From Ashinkailepas kermadecensis (lineage: Eukaryota; Arthropoda; Thecostraca; Neolepadidae): a stretch of DNA of 64,000 nt. The notes below the pieces were generated by a model. That model did no database searches. It was not told the origin of the DNA and was given only the letters and a program-made list of their open reading frames with translations. The stretch is taken from NCBI GenBank assembly GCA_034440615.1, contig JAOTOM010004132.1, positions 1-64,000 of the forward strand. Reading direction: 5' to 3'. Below are positions 63,134 to 64,000 of the stretch, in pieces. Within the stretch, counting starts at the first letter, position 1, and every line of letters begins with the position of its first letter. Both the position numbers and the translations under genes were made by a program.

Positions 63134-63968
63134 AGCTCTAAAGCTCCCAGTTTGTATGCTACGTAATATATGGTATTAATTCACATAGCGATATTATCAA
63201 TCAAAGCCTAATATTAAATATATCGTTGTCCACAACCAAATACGGTCTAAATAGGTGCCAGCGAATTTGCACGCCTTCCAGAACATGGTATAGGTGCATG
63301 TGCCAAATTATAATAAACTCGCATTACACATATTATGCAAAATATGCGGTGCATATGACAGCGACAATAATGCACCTGGAAGTCCATTATTTCCATCTCC
63401 TTCATCGGAAAAGGCGGCTTCTAGAATTTCCAGAGCTGCGTCTACAATTTCTACTTGGGTCGGATTACACATTATCACAGTATGCAAGACATGGAAACCA
63501 AGCATCCTTAATGAACCATGATCTTGTAACATAATTATTTCCATCTTTTTAGCGGAAAAAAACGCACGCGGCCTAACCTGAGTGTCATGAGTAGATGGCC
63601 ACATGTATTTGTGCATGAAACCGATCCCAGCAATGTTCGTTTTCCCCCATTTTACATGACTAATGGTCGATAATTTGAGGAACTTTCTACCTGGAAATAG
63701 TGGTTTTACGTCATAGATATCGCATTTTGAAGTTAAGTCACGTAAAAGTCGGCCGTGAAATTTGACAATTCATATTTGAACCCCATTCGAAAACTCGTAT
63801 GCAGCTCCGTTAGCCCGGTGCCAGCAAGGACCTCGGAATCTGGATGCGAACCAAACACATTCTCAGCAATCATCGCCCGGCCTCGGCAGCCCCACGACCA
63901 CCACCACCGGCGCCAGCGCACCACACATACACACGGCGCCGAGGCGGGCCAGCGGCGGCTCGACTCAC
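63134..63968. other. No other gene seen
   Basis: This is AT-rich sequence, probably an intron of the minus-strand gene whose exon edge is at 63969. Confidence 0.45.
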
Positions 63969-64000
63969 CTCCTTGAGCGGCTTCTTGGCGAAGTAGGAGG
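63969..64000 (-). CDS. Edge of a minus-strand exon (possibly of the zinc-finger gene)
   Basis: On the minus strand the last bases read, in one frame, SYFAKKPLKE followed by GTGAGT at 63968. Phase 0 would match the proposed zinc-finger acceptor at 61941. Only about 30 bases are visible, so both the exon and its partner are uncertain. Confidence 0.4.

Overview
The window is metazoan nuclear DNA, most likely from an arthropod. The genes have short exons with GT-AG introns (one GC-AG), there are long (TA)n and (CT)n runs, and LINE, hAT, SINE and MITE-like insertions are frequent. Coding exons are GC-rich with G/C-ending codons, and most of the rest is AT-rich or tandem repeat. Species cannot be fixed from sequence alone; a crustacean would fit but is not shown.

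Two sodium/solute symporter genes of the SLC5 (SGLT-like) family lie head to head. Copy A is on the minus strand at the left edge, with exons 1-4 (189-1916) and the rest outside the window. Copy B is on the plus strand (26191-55283). I could assemble all 15 exons of copy B with consistent intron phases, giving a predicted 672-residue protein that keeps nearly all the sugar and Na2-site residues known from SGLT1. The 24 kb between the two starts holds minisatellites, a degenerate GC-rich LINE (about 10.76-17.56 kb, minus) broken by a TTAA-flanked inverted-repeat element and by a retroposon with a 16-bp target duplication, a hAT element, and arrays built on CAGGTGAG.

The most unusual feature is inside copy B. 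At many exon edges the splice junction itself, with a little exon and a little intron, is the unit of a tandem array (exon 3 donor, exon 4 acceptor, exon 5 acceptor and donor, exon 8 donor, exon 10 acceptor, exon 11 donor, exon 12 acceptor and donor). Each real junction sits at the end of a row of decoy junctions. The four exons of copy A in view show none of this.

Introns 2 and 13 of copy B carry two more hAT copies, each with a perfect 8-bp target duplication, and intron 13 also carries an AT-rich LINE with ORF1, endonuclease, reverse transcriptase and RNase H regions, disabled by stops and frameshifts. To the right lie a THAP-domain exon enclosed by perfect 18-bp inverted repeats (57240-58889), a minus-strand C2H2 zinc-finger gene (about 60829-61941) followed by an 81-bp GC-rich array, a tRNA-derived SINE with a 15-bp target duplication (62961-63118), and the edge of a minus-strand exon at the right boundary, possibly part of the zinc-finger gene. 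Everything was read by eye; no alignment or database search was run.
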